Assembly (NCBI GenBank): GCA_014378345.1
Contig: JACMNW010000104.1
Span: 1-8,461, forward strand
Direction of reading: 5' to 3'
DNA from: Pseudorhodobacter sp.
GTDB taxonomy: Bacteria; Pseudomonadota; Alphaproteobacteria; Rhodobacterales; Rhodobacteraceae
DNA length: 8,461 nt
A program made the position numbers and the translations under genes. How positions within the stretch are numbered: position 1 is the first letter of the stretch; each line of letters starts with the position of its first letter. The notes under the pieces are model-generated. The model ran no database searches, had not been told where the DNA came from, and saw only the letters and a list, made by a program, of their open reading frames with translations. Positions 1-6,416 of the stretch are shown here, one piece after another.

Positions 1-185
1 TGGGGAATACGCCCTGTGCGGCGATATTGGGCCAGCGCGGTATATTGAAATTGCGCGGGGTTTGGGCGGAAGCCTTGGGCAAGGCCGTGCTGCCGATGGC
101 GCATCCGGCGTATCTGTTGCGCAACCCGATTGCTAAGCGTGAGGCTTGGGCGGATTTACTGGCGATTAAAGCGAGGTTGGGATGA
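1..185 (+). CDS. Type-4 uracil-DNA glycosylase, C-terminal end (partial)
   Basis: Only the last 60 codons are in the window; the frame begins at base 3 and ends with TGA at 183-185. The visible peptide carries the family-4 uracil-DNA glycosylase ending: a GNTPCAAILGQ-type strand early on, then AHPAYLLRNPIAKREAW, which matches the HPAxLLR motif 2 whose His-Pro sits at the uracil pocket, followed by a short Leu/Ala helix. Enzymes of this family remove uracil from DNA and usually carry a [4Fe-4S] cluster; the cluster cysteines and the first catalytic motif would lie upstream and cannot be checked. The stop codon overlaps the start of the next gene (ATGA), so the two are probably cotranscribed and translationally coupled. 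Identification rests on the HPAYLL region and the fit of the C-terminal length; I am fairly sure of the family, less so of exact substrate. Confidence 0.78.
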   Translation, partial: GNTPCAAILGQRGILKLRGVWAEALGKAVLPMAHPAYLLRNPIAKREAWADLLAIKARLG

Positions 186-811
186 GTTTTCCGGTGGATA
201 TGGTCACATTGCTGACGTTCATTCCGGCGGCCCTTGCGCTGAACCTGACGCCGGGGGCGGATATGATGTTTTGTTTGGGGCAGGGGATGCGGGGCGGGCC
301 TAGGGCGGCGATTGCTGCGGATTTGGGGATCGTGCTGGGTGGGTTGGTGCATGTGACCGTGGCGGGTTTGGGGTTGGGCGCGCTGGTTGGGCAGTATCCG
401 TGGCTGTTTGATGCGATCAGGTGGGTTGGGGTTTTGTATCTGCTGTGGTTGGCTTGGGGGGCGTTTACCGGGCCGGGGTTGGCGGGGGCTGGCGTGGCGG
501 TGAAGCCGGGGCGGGCGTTTTGGCAGGCCTTGGTTGTCAGTCTGACCAATCCGAAGGTGATTTTGTTCGTGTTGGCGTTTATTCCGCAGTTTGTAGACCC
601 CGTGCGGGGGCCGGTGCTGGCGCAGTTTTTGATCTTTGGTGCGGTGCTTTGCGTTGGCGGGTTGGTGATCAACGGGTTGGTTGGGGTGTTTGCGGGCGGA
701 CTGGGCAGCAAGATGGCGCGGTCGCCCCGTTTGGCGAGGGCGTTGGGGCTGGCGAGTGGGGGCATATTTGCGGCGCTAGCGGTACGGCTGGCTGTGATGC
801 AGCGAGGGTGA
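182..811 (+). CDS. LysE/RhtB-family amino-acid exporter
   Basis: This is a 209-residue inner-membrane protein, the usual size for the LysE/RhtB superfamily, whose members export amino acids or their derivatives. Hydrophobic segments lie near residues 8-24, 42-67, 76-96, 113-137, 146-172 and 188-205, giving about six membrane spans. Family landmarks are NLTPGAD at 21-27 (the conserved Pro-Gly after the first span, here PGA rather than the common PGP) and SLTNPKVILFVLAFIPQF at 120-137, which is highly typical. The ATG at 182 is supported by GAGG at 173-176, five bases upstream, and it overlaps the upstream stop. The substrate cannot be read from sequence: RhtB relatives handle homoserine, threonine, leucine and others. 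The neighbours, a DNA-repair gene and moaB, give no clue. The gene probably belongs to one operon with both. Confidence 0.9.
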   Translation: MSFPVDMVTLLTFIPAALALNLTPGADMMFCLGQGMRGGPRAAIAADLGIVLGGLVHVTVAGLGLGALVGQYPWLFDAIRWVGVLYLLWLAWGAFTGPGLAGAGVAVKPGRAFWQALVVSLTNPKVILFVLAFIPQFVDPVRGPVLAQFLIFGAVLCVGGLVINGLVGVFAGGLGSKMARSPRLARALGLASGGIFAALAVRLAVMQRG

Positions 812-815
812 TGGC

Positions 816-1358
816 ATGAGCCGGATTGACGAAAAAAAGGAATTTGTCCCAGTGAGGATTGCGGTGCTGACGGTGTCGGATACGCGGGGGACGGCGGATG
901 ATAAGTCTGGCGATACGTTGGTGGAGCGGTTGACGGGTGCGGGACATCTGTTGGCCGCGCGGGGGATTGTGCGCGATGACCGCGCATTGATTGCGGCGCA
1001 GTTAAGGACTTGGATTGCGGATCCGTCGGTGGATGTGATCCTGACTACCGGGGGCACCGGTCTGACCGGGCGCGATGTGACCGTGGAAGCGCACCGCGAT
1101 GTGTATGAGAAAGAGATTGAGGCGTTTGGAACTGTGTTTACCATCGTTTCGATGCAGAAAATAGGCACCTCGGCTGTGCAAAGCCGGGCCTGTGGCGGTG
1201 TGGCCGGGGGGACGTATTTGTTTGCCCTGCCGGGCAGTCCGGGGGCCTGCCGTGATGCGTGGGATGAGATCTTGGCGCGTCAATTGGATTACCGCCATCG
1301 GCCCTGCAATTTCGTTGAAATCATGCCGCGATTGGATGAACATAAGCGGCGCAAATAG
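816..1358 (+). CDS. moaB: Molybdenum cofactor biosynthesis protein MoaB
   Basis: The 180-residue protein belongs to the MoaB/MogA family, cytoplasmic proteins linked to adenylylation of molybdopterin before metal insertion. The substrate-binding loop ILTTGGTGLTGRDVTVEA at 75-92 and the second signature FALPGSPGACRDAWDEIL at 136-153 are both intact. The length is close to E. coli MoaB (about 170), and the ACRDAW ending of the second motif fits MoaB better than MogA. The role of MoaB in organisms that also carry MogA is not settled, so the exact step is inferred. The start ATG at 816 has GAGGG at 804-808, seven bases upstream. It begins four bases after the exporter stop, suggesting cotranscription. 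The ATG at 811 is not usable because it meets a stop two codons later. Confidence 0.93.
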   Translation: MSRIDEKKEFVPVRIAVLTVSDTRGTADDKSGDTLVERLTGAGHLLAARGIVRDDRALIAAQLRTWIADPSVDVILTTGGTGLTGRDVTVEAHRDVYEKEIEAFGTVFTIVSMQKIGTSAVQSRACGGVAGGTYLFALPGSPGACRDAWDEILARQLDYRHRPCNFVEIMPRLDEHKRRK

Positions 1359-1384
1359 CGGGCTTTAAGATGCAGGACAGCCCG
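1359..1384. terminator. Inverted repeat between convergent genes, possible terminator
   Basis: CGGGCT (1359-1364) pairs with AGCCCG (1379-1384) across a 14-base loop. It begins directly after the moaB stop and covers the last codons of the convergent gene. No T-run follows on either strand, so a bidirectional terminator role is only a guess; the gap between the two stop codons is just six bases, leaving no room for a separate terminator. Confidence 0.3.
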
Positions 1385-2174
1385 TGATCTCAACCGCGCG
1401 GCTGTCTGCCAAAACGGTAAGTTTGATCTTTGATCGGTCCAGCGCGAACGGCGCACCTGTGGGAGCAACCATATCGGTGACGGTTGTCAGCGTGCCACCA
1501 TTCCGGGTGGTTTTTGCCTCGGCTACCCAAATATCAGGCTGATCTGTTTCAAAGGCGACAGTCTCTGCGCCACCCAGGGCCGGAAGCTGCAGGGTTGCGG
1601 TGATTTTGAGGCCATCGTCAATGGGGTCAACTGTGCAGGAAATCGCACTGAGGCCCGCCTTGCTTGCATCTTTCGGCTGGGCTGCCATAGCTTTCTGGAT
1701 GGTTGCATCTTGCGCGCCCTGCCCGTCCAGATCGGCCGACAACTTCAAAGATGCGGGCATGCAAATATCTTTGCAAACCCCAAGCTCAATCGCTGCGTGC
1801 AGGCGTACGGGTTTGGTGGGATCAAGGGCGGTTACCTCAAGCGGCAGGGTGACCTGACCGTGGTAGCCAATAGATTGAATGCCATTGGTTAGAAAAACTG
1901 CGGGGGTTGGCCAATGCACATGCACTGATTTCAGGTTTTCAGAGCCGGACCAATTGAACAGGGGCGGAATGCCCGCCTCACCCGGACTGCGCCAATAGGT
2001 CTTCCATCCGGGGGCAAGCGTCAGCTGCAAGCCCGCCATATAGGTGCCACTGTCGGTCTGCCAGCCAGATAAAAGATCTGCATCGAACATGTCGCTATGC
2101 TGGCTGTTTTGCGCAAAACCAGGTATTGCGAAGATGGCAAAAGTGGCGGCAAGAGCGAAGACTTTGATCATCAT
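1365..2174 (-). CDS. Secreted DsbD-alpha-like thiol protein (DsbD domain-containing)
   Basis: From the ATG at 2174 the protein has 269 residues. Residues 1-21 form a signal peptide (MMIKVF, a hydrophobic core, then GFA|QN), so the mature protein should be periplasmic. Residues about 28-145 match the N-terminal domain of DsbD/ScsB proteins: GWKTYWRSPGEAGIPPLF at 56-73 is characteristic, and ELGVCKDICMPASLKL carries the C134-x3-C138 pair expected to exchange disulfides. Two more cysteines, C180 and C266, lie in the C-terminal half. The membrane (beta) and thioredoxin-like (gamma) domains of full DsbD are absent, so a membrane electron donor must be encoded elsewhere if this is a reductase. The frame extends to a GTG at 2210, but that would put 12 charged or polar residues before the signal peptide; the ATG at 2174 or 2171 is preferred. 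The gene is divergent from the YqgE gene. Family assignment is solid; the physiological partner is unknown. Confidence 0.87.
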   Translation of the reverse strand: MMIKVFALAATFAIFAIPGFAQNSQHSDMFDADLLSGWQTDSGTYMAGLQLTLAPGWKTYWRSPGEAGIPPLFNWSGSENLKSVHVHWPTPAVFLTNGIQSIGYHGQVTLPLEVTALDPTKPVRLHAAIELGVCKDICMPASLKLSADLDGQGAQDATIQKAMAAQPKDASKAGLSAISCTVDPIDDGLKITATLQLPALGGAETVAFETDQPDIWVAEAKTTRNGGTLTTVTDMVAPTGAPFALDRSKIKLTVLADSRAVEITGCPAS

Positions 2175-2306
2175 GCGACCATAGACACGGCAGCGTAAAT
2201 GAAAAGTCACTTTCCAGCGATAAGCAGTTTACCTAAGCAGTCAGGCCTTGAGACCACCGACGCGATTGCGCATGTTGGGGATGTGGCGTTTGGCACGGGT
2301 GGCGCG
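2175..2306. promoter_or_regulatory. Divergent gap between DsbD-alpha-like gene and yqgE, with one weak promoter candidate
   Basis: With the preferred starts on both sides, 132 bases remain to drive both genes. On the + strand, TTGAGA at 2248-2253 and CATGTT at 2271-2276 are separated by exactly 17 bases, which places a possible sigma-70-type start about 25 bases before the yqgE ATG. The -35 matches the consensus at 5 of 6 positions, the -10 only at 3 of 6. I see no comparable pair for the minus strand. The + strand frame of yqgE stays open through this gap back to an ATG at 2199, so part of it could be coding. Confidence 0.3.
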
Positions 2307-2861
2307 ATGGACCTTGGTGGACATATTTTGATTGCAATGCCGGGGATGGGCGATCCCCGTTTTGAACATGCGGTTGTTTTGGTCTGCGCCCATTCAAGCG
2401 ATGGCGCGATGGGGTTGATCATCAATAAACCAGTACCGGATTTGAGCTTTGAGAACCTGATAGATCAGCTATCAATTCCCAAAGGCGAGCCGGGGCGCGA
2501 AATACGGGTGCATCAGGGTGGGCCGGTAGAACGGTCCCGCGGGTTCGTATTGCATTCTCGCGATTGGCAGGCGGGAAAGGCCACGATGCAAATTGCGGAA
2601 TTGTATGGGATGACGGCGACGCTGGATATTCTTGAGGCTTTGGCAAAGGGGGCGGGGCCCGCATCTGCGCTGTTGGCGCTGGGCTATTCGGGCTGGGGGC
2701 CGGGGCAATTGGAGGCAGAGATTGGCCGCAATGATTGGCTGACGTCGACGGCTTCGGCAGAATTGATCTTTTCGCCTGATGATGGTGGAAAATGGACCGG
2801 GGCGCTGCGCGGAATGGGGATTGATCCGGTGGCGCTGTCATCGGTGGCGGGCCGAGCGTAG
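2307..2861 (+). CDS. yqgE: YqgE/AlgH family protein (UPF0301)
   Basis: The 184-residue soluble protein belongs to the YqgE/AlgH (UPF0301, DUF179) family, whose molecular function is not firmly established. AlgH was named from alginate regulation in Pseudomonas, but that role should not be carried over. Signatures are the N-terminal MDLGGHILIAMPGMGDPRF, CAHSSDGAMGLIINKP at 27-42, the HQGGPVERSRGFVLH block at 69-83, and the near-invariant LGYSGWGPGQLEAEI at 125-139. The frame is open upstream to an ATG at 2199 (220 residues), but homologues start at the MDL..LIAMPGM segment, the extra 36 residues look unlike the family, and neither start has a strong Shine-Dalgarno; I chose 2307. The gene faces the aldehyde dehydrogenase gene tail to tail, and its TAG stop lies inside a perfect hairpin. 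Confidence 0.92.
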   Translation: MDLGGHILIAMPGMGDPRFEHAVVLVCAHSSDGAMGLIINKPVPDLSFENLIDQLSIPKGEPGREIRVHQGGPVERSRGFVLHSRDWQAGKATMQIAELYGMTATLDILEALAKGAGPASALLALGYSGWGPGQLEAEIGRNDWLTSTASAELIFSPDDGGKWTGALRGMGIDPVALSSVAGRA

Positions 2862-2880
2862 ATTTTTAGGCAAAAATCTA
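2859..2880. terminator. Perfect 9-bp hairpin overlapping the yqgE stop
   Basis: TAGATTTTT (2859-2867) and AAAAATCTA (2872-2880) form a perfect 9-bp stem around the loop AGGC; the first three bases are the stop codon of yqgE. The stem is AT-rich and has T- or A-runs on its arms, so it could act in both directions at this convergent junction. It is not a classical GC-rich stem followed by U's, so the terminator function is an inference. Confidence 0.45.
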
Positions 2881-2885
2881 GCGCA

Positions 2886-2902
2886 AATTTTTTTGAAAAA
2901 TT
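2886..2902. terminator. Second AT-rich hairpin after yqgE
   Basis: AATTTTT (2886-2892) pairs with AAAAATT (2896-2902) over the loop TTG, five bases after the first hairpin. Together with the preceding stem it makes a short tandem of AT-only foldbacks between two convergent genes, consistent with transcript ends, though the stem is thermodynamically weak. Confidence 0.35.
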
Positions 2903-2940
2903 CGGGGTGCGGTTTTGAAAATATGCGCCCGTCGCTGGCG

Positions 2941-2970
2941 TTGGGCCTCCGGCGGGGATATTTGGGCCAA
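2941..2970. repeat. Rhodobacteraceae-like gene-end motif with a TTGGGCC direct repeat
   Basis: TTGGGCC occurs at 2941-2947 and again at 2962-2968, flanking CCTCCGGCGGGGATATT. The CCTCCGGCGGG-GATATTT core resembles a sequence I recall at many gene ends in Rhodobacteraceae genomes; that recollection has not been checked by a search. The core can fold weakly (CCTC against GGGG with one wobble). It lies 12 bases outside the aldehyde dehydrogenase stop. The nonamer GATATTTGG recurs at 7875-7883, at the other convergent junction of the window. Confidence 0.4.
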
Positions 2971-2981
2971 AATGAAATTGG

Positions 2982-5324
2982 TTATTCGCCGTATGGAATC
3001 CAGATGGTTTTCACCTCAGTGGCTTGGCGCAAGAAGGTTTGGCCTTCGCCATTTGGCCCATACCAATCGCGGGCTTTGCCGTTGTTCACACATGTGCGTT
3101 TGATGTTGCTGGCGGCTTCGCGTTCCACCGTGGCGGAAAGGTTGGTGGAGCTGAAGCACCAGACCGCATCTATATCCATGTGGCCTGCAAGTGGTTTGGC
3201 GAGGTCGGCGTGGGAGCCGGTGACGATATTGACGACGCCCGGCGGCAGGTCAGAAGTTTCTAAGACTTGATAGAAATCGGTAGCGGCCAGCGGATAAGGG
3301 TCGGATGGCACCAGCACGCAGGTGTTGCCCATGGCGATGGCGGGGGCCATGAGCGAGATCAGGCCTAGAAGCGGGGTATCATCAGGGCAAAGTGCACCGA
3401 TCACGCCGCAGGGTTCGTTCATGGCCAAGGCCACGCCGCGGATGGGGACGGATTTGGCAGCGCCATCGAATTTGTCGGCCCAAGCGGCGTAGGTGAAGAG
3501 GCGGGAGATGGCGGCCTCGACTTCCTGGTCGCCGGGTTTGCCGGTGAGGTCAGACAAGCGCTTGGCGAATTCCGGGGCGCGGGCGGACAGGTTTTCGGCG
3601 ATGTAGAACAGAATTTGCGCGCGGGCATTGGCAGTGGTGCGTGCCCAGCCTTTGGCGGATTGTGCGGCCTCCACCGCGTTGCGGATGTCTTTGCGGTTGC
3701 CAATGCCAGCGTGGCCCAGAAGTTTACCCTTTGGCGACCAGAAAGCGCGGGAATAGCCGCCGTCGGGGCGCAGCTGTTTGCCGCCGATGAAGAGTTTGGC
3801 AGTACGGTCTAATCCATGGGTTTCGGGGGTGGCGGGTTCCGGGAAGGCGGTAATTTGTTTCAGGGGTTTGGCGGTGGCGGTGGGTTTGAGGTAGGCTTGC
3901 AGGCCTTCCCACCCACCTTCACGCCCGAAACCGCTTTCGCGCACGCCGCCGAAGGCTGCGGCGGCGTCAAAGAGGTTGCTGGCGTTCACCCAGACCACGC
4001 CGGATTTGATCTTTGGGGCCACGTCGAGGGCGAGGTTGATGTTTTCGGTCCAGACTGTTGCGGCAAGGACGTAGCGGGTGTTGTTGGCAAGATCGACGGC
4101 CTCGGAAGGGGTGCGGAAAGTCATCGAGTCGAGGACCGGGCCGAAGATTTCTTCCTGCATCAAGGTTGATGCGGCAGAGAGGCCGGTGATCAGGGTGGGG
4201 GGGTAGAAGCAGCCCGGCGGCAAGGGGGTGGCGGCGGTGTGGTGTTCGCCTTCGGGGTTGGCTTTGATCAGGGCGGTAATAGCGGCCAGTTGAATGGGGT
4301 CTACCAAAGCGCCTATGTCTATGCACTTATCCAAAGGGTCGCCGATGCGTAACCCGTCCATCCTGCGTTTGAGTTTTTCGTAGAAACGTGGGGCTACTCC
4401 TTCCTGCACCAGAAGGCGGGAACCGGCGCAGCAGACCTCGCCTTGGTTGAACCAGATGGCATCGACGAGGCCTTCAACGGCTGAGTCGAGATCAGCATCG
4501 TCGAACCCGATGTAGGGGGATTTTCCGCCGAGTTCGAGCGTGAGGGCTTTGCCGGTGCCTGCGGTTGCGGCACGGATTTTGCGGCCCACGGCAGTGGACC
4601 CGGTGAAGGCGATTTTGTCGATATCGGGATGATTGACGATGTGCTCGCCTGTGGAGCCGTCGCCGGTGACGATGTTCAGCACACCCTTTGGCAGGCCCGC
4701 CTCGCGCGTGAGGTCGGCGAACAGCAGGGCGGTGAGCGGGGTGTATTCGGCGGGTTTGAGGACGACAGTGTTGCCAGCAGCCAAGGCAGGGGCGACTTTC
4801 CATGCCAGCATCAGCAGCGGGAAATTCCACGGGATGACCGCGCCGCAGACGCCGAGGGGGGACATATCGGGCATCTCGGACGAGAGAAGCTGGGCTAGGC
4901 CTGCGTGGTAGTAGAAGTGGCGGGCGACGAGGGGGATATCGATATCGCGGCTCTCGCGGATGGGTTTGCCGTTGTCGAGGGTTTCAAGTACCGCGAACAG
5001 GCGCGATTGTTTCTGGATCATCCGGGCAAGGGCGTAGAGATGTTTGGCGCGTTGGTGGCCGGTGAGGCGCGCCCATTTAGGCCCAGCGCGGCGGGCGGCT
5101 GCGACGGCGGCATCGACATCTGTGGCGTTGCCTTGGGTGACGTCAGCGAGTTTGGTTCCGGTGGCGGGGTTGGATGTGGGAAACGTTTCACCGGGTTTGA
5201 TGAAGCTGCCATCAATGAAATGGCCGAATTTGCGCCCGTGTTTGGCGATCCACGCCAGTGCTTCGGCGCTGGATTCGGGGGCAGGGCCGTAGGACATTGT
5301 GTCGAAGATATCGCGGACGGTCAT
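2982..5324 (-). CDS. Aldehyde dehydrogenase fused to a second, degenerate dehydrogenase domain
   Basis: The 780-residue protein contains one complete NAD(P)-dependent aldehyde dehydrogenase unit (about residues 30-480) and a second partial unit (about 505-780). The first has every expected residue: PWNFP with N167, the LKP strand at 189-191, FTGST at 240-244, the general base E264 in LELGGKSP, and the nucleophile C298 in NQGEVCC. E264 and C298 are 34 residues apart, as E268 and C302 are in human ALDH2. The second unit keeps the fold of the cofactor half (PCGVIGALCPDDTPLLGL, MAPAIAMGNTCVLVPS, VVNIVTG) but has Asp (D649) where the Asn should be, has no ELGG motif, and ends before a catalytic domain, so it is probably non-catalytic. 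The start ATG lies three bases after the deoC stop, with GGGG in the deoC tail as ribosome site. Coupling to deoC suggests acetaldehyde, the DeoC product, as substrate; this is inference. Fused proteins of this kind are familiar to me next to deoC in Rhodobacteraceae. Confidence 0.92.
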   Translation of the reverse strand: MTVRDIFDTMSYGPAPESSAEALAWIAKHGRKFGHFIDGSFIKPGETFPTSNPATGTKLADVTQGNATDVDAAVAAARRAGPKWARLTGHQRAKHLYALARMIQKQSRLFAVLETLDNGKPIRESRDIDIPLVARHFYYHAGLAQLLSSEMPDMSPLGVCGAVIPWNFPLLMLAWKVAPALAAGNTVVLKPAEYTPLTALLFADLTREAGLPKGVLNIVTGDGSTGEHIVNHPDIDKIAFTGSTAVGRKIRAATAGTGKALTLELGGKSPYIGFDDADLDSAVEGLVDAIWFNQGEVCCAGSRLLVQEGVAPRFYEKLKRRMDGLRIGDPLDKCIDIGALVDPIQLAAITALIKANPEGEHHTAATPLPPGCFYPPTLITGLSAASTLMQEEIFGPVLDSMTFRTPSEAVDLANNTRYVLAATVWTENINLALDVAPKIKSGVVWVNASNLFDAAAAFGGVRESGFGREGGWEGLQAYLKPTATAKPLKQITAFPEPATPETHGLDRTAKLFIGGKQLRPDGGYSRAFWSPKGKLLGHAGIGNRKDIRNAVEAAQSAKGWARTTANARAQILFYIAENLSARAPEFAKRLSDLTGKPGDQEVEAAISRLFTYAAWADKFDGAAKSVPIRGVALAMNEPCGVIGALCPDDTPLLGLISLMAPAIAMGNTCVLVPSDPYPLAATDFYQVLETSDLPPGVVNIVTGSHADLAKPLAGHMDIDAVWCFSSTNLSATVEREAASNIKRTCVNNGKARDWYGPNGEGQTFLRQATEVKTIWIPYGE

Positions 5325-5327
5325 GGA

Positions 5328-6329
5328 TTACCCCATCGCATGGCGGTTGGCGGCTGAATAATGGCCGGTAAGGTGATGTTCCAACTGGCGTTCAATATCG
5401 CCCAGCAGGGACGATGCACCGAAGCGGAACAGGTCAGGTTGCAGCCATGGCAGGCCAAGCTCATCCTTCATCATCGAGAGGTACACCAGCGCGTCTTTGG
5501 CTTTGGCAATGCCGCCTGCGGGTTTGTAGCCGACTTTTATGCCTGTGCGGTCCTGGTAATCGCGGATGGCGCGGATCATGGTCAGGGTGACGGGCAGGGT
5601 GGCGTTAACGCCTTCTTTGCCGGTGGAGGTTTTGATGAAATCAGCACCTGCCATCATGCAGATCAGCGACGCGCGGGCGACATTGCGCAGAGTGCCTAAT
5701 TCGCCTGTGGCGAGGATGGCTTTGATGTGTGCGTTGCCACAGGCGGCGCGCATTTGCTGCATTTCGTCATAGAGGGCGTGCCAGTTTTGCGTCAGCACAT
5801 GGCGGCGGGAAATGACGATGTCGATTTCTGCCGCGCCTGCGGCAACGCTTTCGCCGATTTCGGCAATGCGCAGGTGCAGGGGCGACAGGCCCGCAGGAAA
5901 GCCGGTTGATACGGCGGCGACGGGGATATTTGATCCCTCTAACGCGCGGACAGCGGTTTCGACCATGTCATGGTAGACGCAGACCGCCCCGGTGGTGAGG
6001 CCGGTCATACCCAGTTTTTCAAGGATACCGGCGCTGACCGGCTGGCGGGCTTTGGCGCAAAGGCGCTGAACGCGGCCTGCGGTATCATCGCCTGACAGCG
6101 TGGTCAGGTCGATCAGACTGATGGCTTTGCAAAGCCACGCGGCTTGGTAGTCTTTCTTCACGGTCCGACGCCCCGGCAAGGTGGCGGCGCGGCGCTCAAT
6201 AGCCGAGGTGTTGGCTTGCACGGAGCCGACCCAATCCAGATCCAGCGGCATGCCGTTGTTGCGCGGATGGGTGAGTTGCGGCAGCAAATTGGCTTGCCGC
6301 GAAGGGGCGAGATCGGTTTGCACGGTCAT
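5328..6329 (-). CDS. deoC: Deoxyribose-phosphate aldolase DeoC (long form)
   Basis: This class I aldolase splits 2-deoxy-D-ribose-5-phosphate into glyceraldehyde-3-phosphate and acetaldehyde in deoxynucleoside catabolism in the cytoplasm. From the ATG at 6329 it has 333 residues. The Schiff-base lysine is K233 in GADFIKTSTGKEGVNAT, the second active-site lysine is K269 in VGYKPAGG, and the proton-relay aspartate is D170 in AAEIDIV; all match E. coli DeoC (K167, K201, D102). The barrel is preceded by about 65 extra residues (DLDWVGSVQANTSAIERR, then LPGRRTVKKDYQAAWLCKAISLIDLTTL), making it longer than the 259-residue E. coli enzyme. The ATG has GGAG only one base upstream; the GTG two codons later (6323) has the same GGAG at an ideal seven bases, so the true start may be 6323. 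The frame is open far upstream to 6617, but that stretch is not protein-like and overlaps nhaD. It is cotranscribed with the aldehyde dehydrogenase gene. Confidence 0.95.
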   Translation of the reverse strand: MTVQTDLAPSRQANLLPQLTHPRNNGMPLDLDWVGSVQANTSAIERRAATLPGRRTVKKDYQAAWLCKAISLIDLTTLSGDDTAGRVQRLCAKARQPVSAGILEKLGMTGLTTGAVCVYHDMVETAVRALEGSNIPVAAVSTGFPAGLSPLHLRIAEIGESVAAGAAEIDIVISRRHVLTQNWHALYDEMQQMRAACGNAHIKAILATGELGTLRNVARASLICMMAGADFIKTSTGKEGVNATLPVTLTMIRAIRDYQDRTGIKVGYKPAGGIAKAKDALVYLSMMKDELGLPWLQPDLFRFGASSLLGDIERQLEHHLTGHYSAANRHAMG

Positions 6330-6369
6330 ACTCCGGCATGGGTAAGGTGGCAGGGTCGCATGGCCAAGG

Positions 6370-6398
6370 CGGTTTGTGCAAGAGGCGTAGCCAAACCG
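6370..6398. promoter_or_regulatory. 7-bp inverted repeat upstream of deoC, possible operator or leader hairpin
   Basis: CGGTTTG (6370-6376) is repeated in perfect inverted orientation as CAAACCG (6392-6398), with 15 bases between. It ends 41 bases upstream of the deoC ATG, a position suiting either a repressor site or a hairpin in the deoC leader RNA. No regulator gene adjacent to deoC is visible here. Confidence 0.3.
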
Positions 6399-6416
6399 TA
6401 TGGATTTTTTTGACCA

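Noticed and set aside
166..987. 273-codon open frame on the minus strand opposite the exporter and moaB
   Set aside because: The translation is rich in Pro, Thr, Asn and Ala with no domain; it is the antisense of two well-identified genes in a G-rich strand, and it spans their junction.
2175..2210. GTG start at 2210 for the DsbD-alpha-like gene
   Set aside because: It would add 12 residues (MTFHLRCRVYGR) ahead of a good signal peptide and overlap the alternative yqgE start; the ATG at 2174 gives a normal secreted N-terminus.
2779..3270. 163-codon + strand frame running from yqgE across the convergent gap into the dehydrogenase gene
   Set aside because: It overlaps the ends of two confident genes, crosses the terminator-like hairpins, and has no recognisable domain.
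3816..4169. Gly/Val/Phe-rich frame on the + strand inside the aldehyde dehydrogenase gene
   Set aside because: It is a shadow of the minus-strand gene produced by the G-rich strand; the composition is low in complexity and no ribosome site or motif supports it.
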